From: SIG440 sp045645485
GTDB taxonomy: Bacteria; Bacillota; Clostridia; Monoglobales; Monoglobaceae
Direction of reading: 5' to 3'
NCBI GenBank assembly: GCA_045645485.1
Contig: JAZRIX010000059.1
Coordinates: 1 to 23,353 of the forward strand
DNA length: 23,353 nt
In this document: positions 7,641 through 14,331 of the stretch, piece by piece
How positions within the stretch are numbered: position 1 is the first letter of the stretch
How the letters are laid out: each line of letters opens with the position of its first letter
Made by a program: the position numbers and the translations under genes
Notes under the pieces: generated by a model
The model's input: only the letters and a program-made list of their open reading frames with translations
Database searches by the model: none
What the model was told of the DNA's origin: nothing

Positions 7641-7991
7641 AAATAGTAATTTATAATATACGCTTTCTCTTATCGTGGGCTGATAAGGCGTATAATGGGA
7701 ATTATATCCATGTGCGTTTTCGCCAAAGGCGGAAAAATCGCACGGGTGATCAAAACTTTCTCTTCCGGGGCGAATGGATTTAGATGCAGAATTCGTGAAA
7801 CGAAGTAAAATGCGGCATTATCGCATTTTACCCTGCCCGAAGCTGTGCTATATGCACAGCGAGCGGTGAGTTTCGCGGATAGTTCAAAGGGCTGAAATAT
7901 AGATAACTTTACCCGATTTAGCATAATTCAATTTGAACATTTAAATAATATTTTCCCCTTTGAACGGTCTGCGCTAAATGCAACAGCCCCA
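7641..7991 (-). other. Structured 350-nt tyrS-valS spacer (candidate RNA or repeat element)
   Basis: This spacer holds several long perfect inverted repeats. They are GTTCAAAGGG (7882-7891) with CCCTTTGAAC (7956-7965), 64 nt apart; GTAAAATGCG (7805-7814) with CGCATTTTAC (7822-7831); GCTGTGC (7842-7848) with GCACAGC (7854-7860); a GTGCG...CGCAC hairpin with an inner CGCC/GGCG stem (7712-7743); and a two-part stem (7657-7694). No T-box antiterminator (AGGGTGGNACCGCG type) and no U-tract terminator was found on the minus strand, so it is not an obvious T-box. No convincing promoter was found either; only an isolated TATAAT-like hexamer lies near 7702-7707. It could be a valS leader, a non-coding RNA, or a palindromic mobile repeat. 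Confidence 0.55.
7657..7694 (-). promoter_or_regulatory. Hairpin upstream of valS with loop complementary to start region
   Basis: TATACGC (7657-7663) pairs with GCGTATA (7688-7694), and inside it CTTATC (7669-7674) pairs with GATAAG (7682-7687). In the minus-strand RNA the loop reads AGCCCAC. A GTGGGC lies about 35 nt downstream (7635-7640), just ahead of the valS start codons, and is the perfect complement of GCCCAC in the loop. A pseudoknot or an alternative hairpin covering the valS initiation region is therefore possible. Confidence 0.4.
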
Positions 7992-9215
7992 CTACATTGT
8001 AACCTTCAGGAATACCTTCTTACCTTTTTTAATAACAATCTTGCCGTCATTGAAGATTGACTTGTCCACAACATAGTTCACATCCGAAATCTTGTTGCCG
8101 TCGATGCTTACACCGCCCTGCTGAACAAGTCTTCTTGCTTCGCCCTTTGAGGGAGCAAGTCCGCTTTTCACCATAAGGTCAAGGATGCCGATACCGTTTG
8201 CGGCATCATCTGCTTCCATTTCGTATGTAGGCATATTGCTGTCGTCACTTCCTGCACCGAATACCGCCTTTGCCGCATCGTCAGCCTTCTTTGCCTCTTC
8301 CTCGCCGTGTACCATCTTGGTAACTTCGTATGCAAGACGGCACTTAACCGCGTTAAGCTCCTGACCTTCAAGCTTTTCATATTCGTAGATTTCTTCCATA
8401 GGAACGAATGTAACAAGCTTCAAAAGACGAATAACATCCTTATCGTCAACGTTTCTCCAGTACTGATAGAATTCATAAGGCGTAACCTTTTCGGGGTCAA
8501 GCCAGAGAGCACCCTTTTCGGTTTTGCCCATCTTCTTGCCCTCGGATGTGGTAAGAAGGGTAAATGTCATACCATAAGCATCCTTGCTGTCCTTGCGGCG
8601 GATAAGCTCAATGCCACCAATGATGTTTGACCACTGGTCGTCACCGCCAAATTCCATAATACAGCCGTAATCCTTGTGGAGCTTATAAAAGTCATAACCC
8701 TGCATCAGCATATAGTTGAATTCAAGGAAGGAAAGACCTCTTTCCATTCTTGCCTTGAAGCATTCTGCAGAAAGCATTCTGTTTACGGAGAAGTGAACAC
8801 CAACTTCGCGAAGGAAATCAACATAGTTAAGGTCAAGAAGCCAGTCTGCATTGTTCACCATAAGAGCTTTGCCGTCAGAAAAGTCAATAAACTTTGACAT
8901 CTGTTCCTTGAAACGGTCAGCATTGTACTGAATGGTCTCCTTTGTAATCATAGGACGCATATCTGTCTTTCCCGTGGGGTCGCCCACCATAGTTGTGCCG
9001 CCACCAAGAAGAATAATGGGGCGGTGACCTGCGTTCTGCATATGTTTCATAACAACCAACTGCATAAAGTGACCTATGTGAAGGCTGTCAGCAGTGGGGT
9101 CAAAGCCAATATAGAAAGTAATCTTTTCTTCAGCAAGAAGCTTTTTGATTTCTTCCTCATGTGTCATCTGGGCAATAAGCCCACGCTCTTTGAGTACATC
9201 AAATACATTTTTCAT
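7992..9215 (-). CDS. tyrS: Tyrosyl-tRNA synthetase
   Basis: A class I synthetase of 407 residues that charges tRNA-Tyr. The HIGH box is at residues 46-49 (DSLHIGHFMQ), the tyrosine-binding region includes LEFNYMLMQGYDF, and the KMSKS loop appears as KMGKTEKGA, the usual TyrRS variant. The C-terminal S4-type RNA-binding domain is seen in SKGEARRLVQQGGVSIDG. ATG 9213-9215 has AAAGGA about 10 nt upstream. The stop codon of the preceding DUF4340 gene (9224-9226) lies within this ribosome-site region, so the two genes are very closely spaced and probably co-transcribed. The stop is TAG at 7992-7994. Confidence 0.97.
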   Translation of the reverse strand: MKNVFDVLKERGLIAQMTHEEEIKKLLAEEKITFYIGFDPTADSLHIGHFMQLVVMKHMQNAGHRPIILLGGGTTMVGDPTGKTDMRPMITKETIQYNADRFKEQMSKFIDFSDGKALMVNNADWLLDLNYVDFLREVGVHFSVNRMLSAECFKARMERGLSFLEFNYMLMQGYDFYKLHKDYGCIMEFGGDDQWSNIIGGIELIRRKDSKDAYGMTFTLLTTSEGKKMGKTEKGALWLDPEKVTPYEFYQYWRNVDDKDVIRLLKLVTFVPMEEIYEYEKLEGQELNAVKCRLAYEVTKMVHGEEEAKKADDAAKAVFGAGSDDSNMPTYEMEADDAANGIGILDLMVKSGLAPSKGEARRLVQQGGVSIDGNKISDVNYVVDKSIFNDGKIVIKKGKKVFLKVTM

Positions 9216-9223
9216 TTTAGGTT

Positions 9224-10582
9224 TTATCCTTTCTCATCTGTTTTCATAGGGTTATTTGCCACACCCTTTAATTCTTCCATAAATTCATCAACAGCTTTTG
9301 CGCCAACTGTAAAAGCAGCTGTGCCGTTTTCAAAAACTGCATACTCTTTTTCATTAATCCGGCTTAAAGAAATTGTACGTTTTGGTGCACCGTTATCAAA
9401 AACGACCTCCACCACAGCATCACCCGAATTTTTAGGTTGTTCAGCAATTTCGTCAAGCAGCTCTAGTTCTTCAAGCTTTTCTGTTACGGAATCAAAAGCA
9501 AGCTCACTTGCCGCATTCCCGTTCACAAAGAATTTGCGGCTGTCCGCAGAACGGCTGGCGTTTATCCTTTGATTGTCAAAGGTTGCCGCAACACTAACAA
9601 TATCTTCGGTTTCAGACAAAAACAACTTTGTATCCAGCAAAAAGAACGGGTCTGTGTGCAAAAATTCCAGTTGAGCCGCATCAATAACAAATACGCCATC
9701 CTTGCCCTTCTTCACCGCATGAACCTGACCGCCTTCCTCTGTTCCCAGATATAGAACTTCCTCAATGTTGCCCCATTTGAAAGTGAGTACCGCGCGTGAT
9801 TCTTCATCCAGTCCATAATCCGCCAGATTTTCGGGGAAATCATCCACGTATTTTGCCGCCGCAACAGAGGGTATCCGCACCGCTATCTGCTGTTCAAGCT
9901 TTTCATCATCCACATCTCTTTTGTAGGGAATTTCCATAATAAAACGATTATTTTTATTCTGAGCTATTTCAGAAGCCGTCTTGGTTCTTATAACAGTTTT
10001 TTCATCATCATACCCTACAAAGCTGTATTCCTTCAAAACCTCATCGGAGTTCAGAAGCTCCTCAAAAACAAGAGAAACTCTCAGCTTGTCAAGGTCGGCA
10101 AGAAGAATGTCTCTCACCGATTTGTGCAGAAGATAAATTTCTTCACGGTCATTTACCTTTACCGCACAGCTTTGATCCTTTTGTCCTACAAAGCTGATAC
10201 GGCAGGAAATTCCGTTTTCAAGCTTTATTTCAAGAGTCTGAACGTCTGTTGCCTTGAAGCTCTTTAATTCCTCTTCACCGAGAATCCCCTGTGCTGATAT
10301 CATTGAAGCACTGTTGACAATTTTTCGAACTGCCTGCTGGTCAAGCACAGCAACCTCATTGTTTTCCACACTCCATTTTCCTGAAGCTTTCACAAGGGTA
10401 TACGAATTATTTCCGTCACATACAGTATACCGTGCAATTGCCGACGGCACACAATTGAATAACTCAGTATTTCCGTCAGTATCACCGGATTTGTTTGTAA
10501 AATATTTTATAATTCCGAAGCTACCAATACCAAGCAGAAGAATCGCTATTGCAAAAATAATAATAACTTTCTGCTTTTTCAT
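9224..10582 (-). CDS. DUF4340-domain membrane-anchored protein
   Basis: A 452-residue protein with a basic N-terminus and one transmembrane helix (about residues 4-28, KVIIIFAIAILLLGIGSFG). The rest is a predicted extracytoplasmic, beta-rich region. DUF4340-like stretches recur: NGISCRISFVGQKD and a DREEIYLLHKSVRDILL segment (about 115-150), and ADYGLDEESRAVLTFKWG (about 265-280) followed by LYLGTEEGGQVHAV. DUF4340 proteins often accompany Gld-type ABC transporters, but none is visible here. The start is ATG 10582, with a perfect AGGAGG 7 nt upstream; an extension to 10609 lacks a site. The gene sits between aspS and tyrS in one orientation. Its function is unknown. Confidence 0.75.
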   Translation of the reverse strand: MKKQKVIIIFAIAILLLGIGSFGIIKYFTNKSGDTDGNTELFNCVPSAIARYTVCDGNNSYTLVKASGKWSVENNEVAVLDQQAVRKIVNSASMISAQGILGEEELKSFKATDVQTLEIKLENGISCRISFVGQKDQSCAVKVNDREEIYLLHKSVRDILLADLDKLRVSLVFEELLNSDEVLKEYSFVGYDDEKTVIRTKTASEIAQNKNNRFIMEIPYKRDVDDEKLEQQIAVRIPSVAAAKYVDDFPENLADYGLDEESRAVLTFKWGNIEEVLYLGTEEGGQVHAVKKGKDGVFVIDAAQLEFLHTDPFFLLDTKLFLSETEDIVSVAATFDNQRINASRSADSRKFFVNGNAASELAFDSVTEKLEELELLDEIAEQPKNSGDAVVEVVFDNGAPKRTISLSRINEKEYAVFENGTAAFTVGAKAVDEFMEELKGVANNPMKTDEKG

Positions 10583-10656
10583 GACATCGCCTCCTGACTT
10601 TTGATGCACAACTTCAATTTAACCGCTTGCACCTGTTGTTTGAAAATCAAACCTTT

Positions 10657-12426
10657 TTATTTTTCAATGTCAATCTTTATGCTGAGTTCCTTGAGCTGTG
10701 CCTCATCAACCACATCGGGAGAGTTGGACATAAGCTCGGATGCATTCTGAACCTTGGGGAATGCCACAACATCACGAAGGCTTTCTGCCCCGCACATAAT
10801 CATTGCAATTCGGTCAAGACCGATACCCATACCGCCGTGTGGAGCCGCACCGTACTTGTATGCTTCAACAAGGAAGCCGAATTTTGCGGCAATTTCCTCT
10901 TCAGAAAGACCCAGAGCCTTGAACATCTTCTGCTGAAGCTCATAGTCATTGATACGGATTGAACCGCTGGAAAGCTCTGTTCCGTTGAGTACAAGGTCAT
11001 ACGCCTTTGCAGTCACCTTTTCAGGTGCAGATTCAAGATACTGAATACATTCATCCTGAGGCATTGTAAAGGGATGGTGCATTGCAACATAAGTCTTTGA
11101 TTCCTCGTCATATTCAAAGAAGGGGAATTCTGTAACCCAGAGGAAGTTGAAGCCTTCCTTAATAATATCAAGCTGTTTTGCAACCTTGCAACGAAGAGAA
11201 CCGAGGGTTGAAAGTGTAGTGCTGTTCTTGTCAGCAACAATGAACACAACGTCACCCTTTTCCGCACCGCATCTTTCGATAATTGTCTCAAGCTCGCCCT
11301 CTGCCATAAATTTTCCGAATGAGCAGGTGGGAGCATCGTCAATCCATCTGATGTATGCAAGACCCTTTGCACCGATTCCGCGAACATATTCTGTAAGCTT
11401 GTCAATTTCTTTTCTTGTAAGCTTTGCAGCCGAGATCTTTGCACAAATTGCACGAACTGAGCCGCCATCTGCAATTGCTGATGAGAACACACCAAAGCCA
11501 CTGTCCTTCACCAAATCAGAAAGGTCTGTAATTTCCATTTCAAAACGTGTGTCAGGCTTATCCGAACCATAACGTTCCATGGCTTCCTTATATGTGAGTC
11601 TGGGAAGGGGAGTTGGAATATCAATATCAAGAACATCCTTGAAAAGTCTCTTTACAAAGCCTTCACCCATTTCCAGAATGTCCTCAACGTCAACAAAGGA
11701 CATTTCAAGGTCAATCTGTGTGAACTCAGGCTGACGGTCTGCACGAAGGTCTTCATCACGGAAGCAGCGTGCAAGCTGAATATATCTGTCAAATCCCGAA
11801 ATCATCAAAAGCTGTTTGTAAATCTGAGGTGACTGGGGAAGTGCATAGAATTTTCCGCCGTGGATACGGGACGGAATAATATAGTCACGGGCACCCTCGG
11901 GGGTTGACTTTATCATCATAGGTGTTTCAATTTCGATAAAGCCGTTTTCTTCAAAGTAGTCTCTTGCACTCTTGGCAATCTTTGAACGTGTTATTATGTT
12001 ATCCTGAAGTGGACCGCGTCTCAAATCAAGATAACGGTACTTGAGACGAAGCTCTTCATTTACATTTGTATTGTCGGTAATTTCAAATGGAGGTGTCTGT
12101 GCCTTTGCAAGAATTCTCAAATCATCAACAAAGATTTCGATGTTACCTGTCTTTATGCTTGGATTCTTGCTTTCTCTTTCGCGCACTGTACCCTTTGCCA
12201 TAAGCACATATTCACTGTGACATGATGCCGCCTTTTCAAAAACCTCTTTTTTGCTTGTTTCATCAAATGCAAGCTGAACAATACCTGTTCTGTCGCGGAG
12301 GACAATGAAAATCAATGTTCCCATATCACGGATTTTCTGAACATATCCGCCAACCACAACGGTTTTTCCAACGCCTTCGGTCTCACCGCAGTAATTGGTT
12401 CTTTTGAGTCCTTTCATTGTATCCAT
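10657..12426 (-). CDS. aspS: Aspartyl-tRNA synthetase
   Basis: A 589-residue class II synthetase of the bacterial type. An N-terminal OB-fold anticodon-binding domain (GYVQKIRDMGTLIFIVLRDR) is followed by the catalytic core: motif 2 in ARCFRDEDLRADRQPEFTQ and motif 3 in GMGIGLDRIAMIM. The bacterial GAD insertion domain lies between motifs 2 and 3 (about residues 290-410). ATG 12424-12426 has AGGAG 8 nt upstream; this site overlaps the hisS stop codon (12438-12440), indicating tight coupling. The hisS-aspS pair is a classic Firmicute arrangement. Whether the enzyme is discriminating or also charges tRNA-Asn cannot be decided from this window. Confidence 0.97.
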   Translation of the reverse strand: MDTMKGLKRTNYCGETEGVGKTVVVGGYVQKIRDMGTLIFIVLRDRTGIVQLAFDETSKKEVFEKAASCHSEYVLMAKGTVRERESKNPSIKTGNIEIFVDDLRILAKAQTPPFEITDNTNVNEELRLKYRYLDLRRGPLQDNIITRSKIAKSARDYFEENGFIEIETPMMIKSTPEGARDYIIPSRIHGGKFYALPQSPQIYKQLLMISGFDRYIQLARCFRDEDLRADRQPEFTQIDLEMSFVDVEDILEMGEGFVKRLFKDVLDIDIPTPLPRLTYKEAMERYGSDKPDTRFEMEITDLSDLVKDSGFGVFSSAIADGGSVRAICAKISAAKLTRKEIDKLTEYVRGIGAKGLAYIRWIDDAPTCSFGKFMAEGELETIIERCGAEKGDVVFIVADKNSTTLSTLGSLRCKVAKQLDIIKEGFNFLWVTEFPFFEYDEESKTYVAMHHPFTMPQDECIQYLESAPEKVTAKAYDLVLNGTELSSGSIRINDYELQQKMFKALGLSEEEIAAKFGFLVEAYKYGAAPHGGMGIGLDRIAMIMCGAESLRDVVAFPKVQNASELMSNSPDVVDEAQLKELSIKIDIEK

Positions 12427-12437
12427 AAGTCTCTCTC

Positions 12438-13697
12438 CTATCCTTTTATTTTTTCAATCAGGCTGTCGGCAGAAAGCTCGGTTTCAACAGTTTCGCCGTT
12501 TGCCATATTCTTGATATTAGCCTTGTTCTGTGCAATTTCATCGTCTCCGATAACAATGCTGAATTTTGCTGAAAGCTTATCTGCATATTTCATCTGTGCC
12601 TTCAGGCTTCTGCCGCACAAATCCTGTTGGGCGTGAACGCCCTTTTGTCTCAGCTCATAAATGAGCTTTTGTGCCAGCTTGTCGGCATCTGCTCCCATTG
12701 CTCCGATAAACAGTTCGGGGTCATTGTCGACGCCTGCACCTTCGCCCTGCTGAGCCTTGAGTACAAGAATAAGTCTCTCCAAGCCCGCCGCAAAGCCGAT
12801 TCCGTCAGCAGGCTTTCCGCCCAGCTGTTCAATCAGACCGCTGTAACGACCGCCGCCGCAAACCGTTGACTGTGCACCAAGACAGTCGGAAACAAACTCA
12901 AATACAGTCTTTGTATAGTAGTCAAGACCTCTTACAATATCGGGGTTTACTGTATATTCAATTCCCATATTGTCAAGCCTTTCCTTGGTTTCCTCAAAGT
13001 GGTCGTGACACTCCTCGCAAAGATGGTCAACCATCTTGGGAGCCTTTTCTGCAATCTTGCTGCAAATCTCGGACTTACAGTCAATGATTCGCATAGGATT
13101 CTTTTCAAGTCTTTCAAGACAGGTGGGGCAAAGCTCACTTTTATAATCTTCAAAGTATGCTTTCAGTTTTTCGTTGTAGTCCTTCTTACATACCGAGCAG
13201 CCGATGCTGTTGAGCTGAAGACTGATACCCTTGAGACCAAGCTTTTGGAGAAACATACTTGCAAGAGAAATTACCTCTGCATCTGTTGAAGGCGAGCTTG
13301 CACCAAAACACTCTATTCCAAACTGATGAAATTCACGAAGTCTTCCCGACTGAGGTTTTTCGTATCTGAAGCAGGGTATGATATAACACAGCTTTGTGGG
13401 CTGAGGATTTGCATAAAGTGAATTTTCAATATAGCTTCTCGCAAGGGTTGCAGTACCCTCAGGCTTCAGAGTTATTGAACGTCCGCCCTTATCCTCAAAG
13501 GTGTACATTTCTTTCTGAACCACGTCTGTTGTATCGCCCACACCTCTCTGGAAAAGCTCGGTATGTTCAAAAACAGGAGTTCTTATTTCCTTATATCCGT
13601 AAAGGTCACAAACACCTCTTGCGGTGTTTTCTATGTATTGCCACAGCTTGCTGTCCTTTGGCAATACATCCTCTGTACCTCTTGGTTTTGTAATCAT
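12438..13697 (-). CDS. hisS: Histidyl-tRNA synthetase
   Basis: A class II synthetase of 419 residues. It shows motif 1 (RGTEDVLP start, EIRTPVFEHTELF), motif 2 (CFRYEKPQSGRLREFHQFG), the histidine-specific boxes GLDYYTKTVFEF and CGGGRYSGLIEQLGG, and motif 3 (GFAAGLERLIL). A C-terminal anticodon-binding domain (PELFIGAMGADADKLAQKL) follows. The start is ATG 13695-13697 with AAAGGA about 11 nt upstream; an in-frame TTG at 13721 has no site. The insertion domain is rich in cysteines: CSVC, CPTC, DCKSEIC and CEEC. It lies 40 nt downstream of engB and is followed 11 nt later by aspS. Confidence 0.97.
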   Translation of the reverse strand: MITKPRGTEDVLPKDSKLWQYIENTARGVCDLYGYKEIRTPVFEHTELFQRGVGDTTDVVQKEMYTFEDKGGRSITLKPEGTATLARSYIENSLYANPQPTKLCYIIPCFRYEKPQSGRLREFHQFGIECFGASSPSTDAEVISLASMFLQKLGLKGISLQLNSIGCSVCKKDYNEKLKAYFEDYKSELCPTCLERLEKNPMRIIDCKSEICSKIAEKAPKMVDHLCEECHDHFEETKERLDNMGIEYTVNPDIVRGLDYYTKTVFEFVSDCLGAQSTVCGGGRYSGLIEQLGGKPADGIGFAAGLERLILVLKAQQGEGAGVDNDPELFIGAMGADADKLAQKLIYELRQKGVHAQQDLCGRSLKAQMKYADKLSAKFSIVIGDDEIAQNKANIKNMANGETVETELSADSLIEKIKG

Positions 13698-13737
13698 TTT
13701 TACCAAAATCCTTTCTATCAAGACCCATTGCGGTCTG

Positions 13738-14331
13738 TTATTTCTCTTCTGTCAGTACATAATCAATCAGCTCAATAACCTGTTCTCTTCCCTCACGGGT
13801 TTCTGACGAAAATGGAATCAGTACCGATTCCTCTGTCAGTTCAAGGTCTTCATATATAGCCGTAAGATTTCCTTCAATCTGAGATTTTTTCAGCTTATCC
13901 AGCTTTGTTGCAACCACCAACGGTTCAAAATTATAGCTCTTTATCCAGTCAAACATCATTTTGTCGTCTGCTGTAGGCTTGTGCCGTGCATCAACCAGCT
14001 GTACCACCTGCACAAGATTACTGCGTCCCGCCAGATATCCTTCAATCATCTGTGCCCACTTTTCTTTTTCAACCTTGGACACCTTTGCATACCCGTACCC
14101 CGGAAGGTCAACAATACGGTACTTTCCAGCAATTTCATAAAAGTTGATTGTCGCAGTTTTCCCCGGTGTACTGCTTGTCCTTGCAATGTTCTTGCGGTTT
14201 GCAAGGCAGTTTATCAATGAGGATTTTCCAACATTGGAGCGTCCCACAAGAGCAATCTCAGGGAGAACTTCATCGGGATACTGTTCGGGCTTCACGGCCG
14301 TTTTCAACAGCTTAATGTCGATAAATTCCAT
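13738..14331 (-). CDS. engB: Ribosome-assembly GTPase EngB/YsxC/YihA
   Basis: A 197-residue GTPase of the TrmE-Era-EngA-EngB group that acts late in assembly of the large ribosomal subunit. The G1 P-loop is GRSNVGKSS (residues 30-38), G2 is the TSSTPGKT segment, G3 is DLPGYGYA, G4 is TKLDK and G5 is IPFSSETREG. Length is normal for the family. The start ATG 14329-14331 lies inside the 3' end of lonA, a 28-nt overlap in a different frame, with GGAGG 9 nt upstream. The order lonB-lonA-engB matches the lonB-lonA-ysxC order of Bacillus, supporting the assignment. Confidence 0.96.
   Translation of the reverse strand: MEFIDIKLLKTAVKPEQYPDEVLPEIALVGRSNVGKSSLINCLANRKNIARTSSTPGKTATINFYEIAGKYRIVDLPGYGYAKVSKVEKEKWAQMIEGYLAGRSNLVQVVQLVDARHKPTADDKMMFDWIKSYNFEPLVVATKLDKLKKSQIEGNLTAIYEDLELTEESVLIPFSSETREGREQVIELIDYVLTEEK

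Noticed and set aside
7641..7991. T-box riboswitch upstream of valS
   Set aside because: No AGGGTGGNACCGCG-type antiterminator, no specifier-stem signature and no terminator hairpin with a U-tract could be found on the minus strand.
10638..10658. Plus-strand terminator-like hairpin (GTTTGA-AAA-TCAAAC followed by CTTTTTATTTTT)
   Set aside because: No plus-strand gene ends here. The T-run is the reverse of the AAA/TAA codons at the end of aspS, and the stem is only 6 bp.
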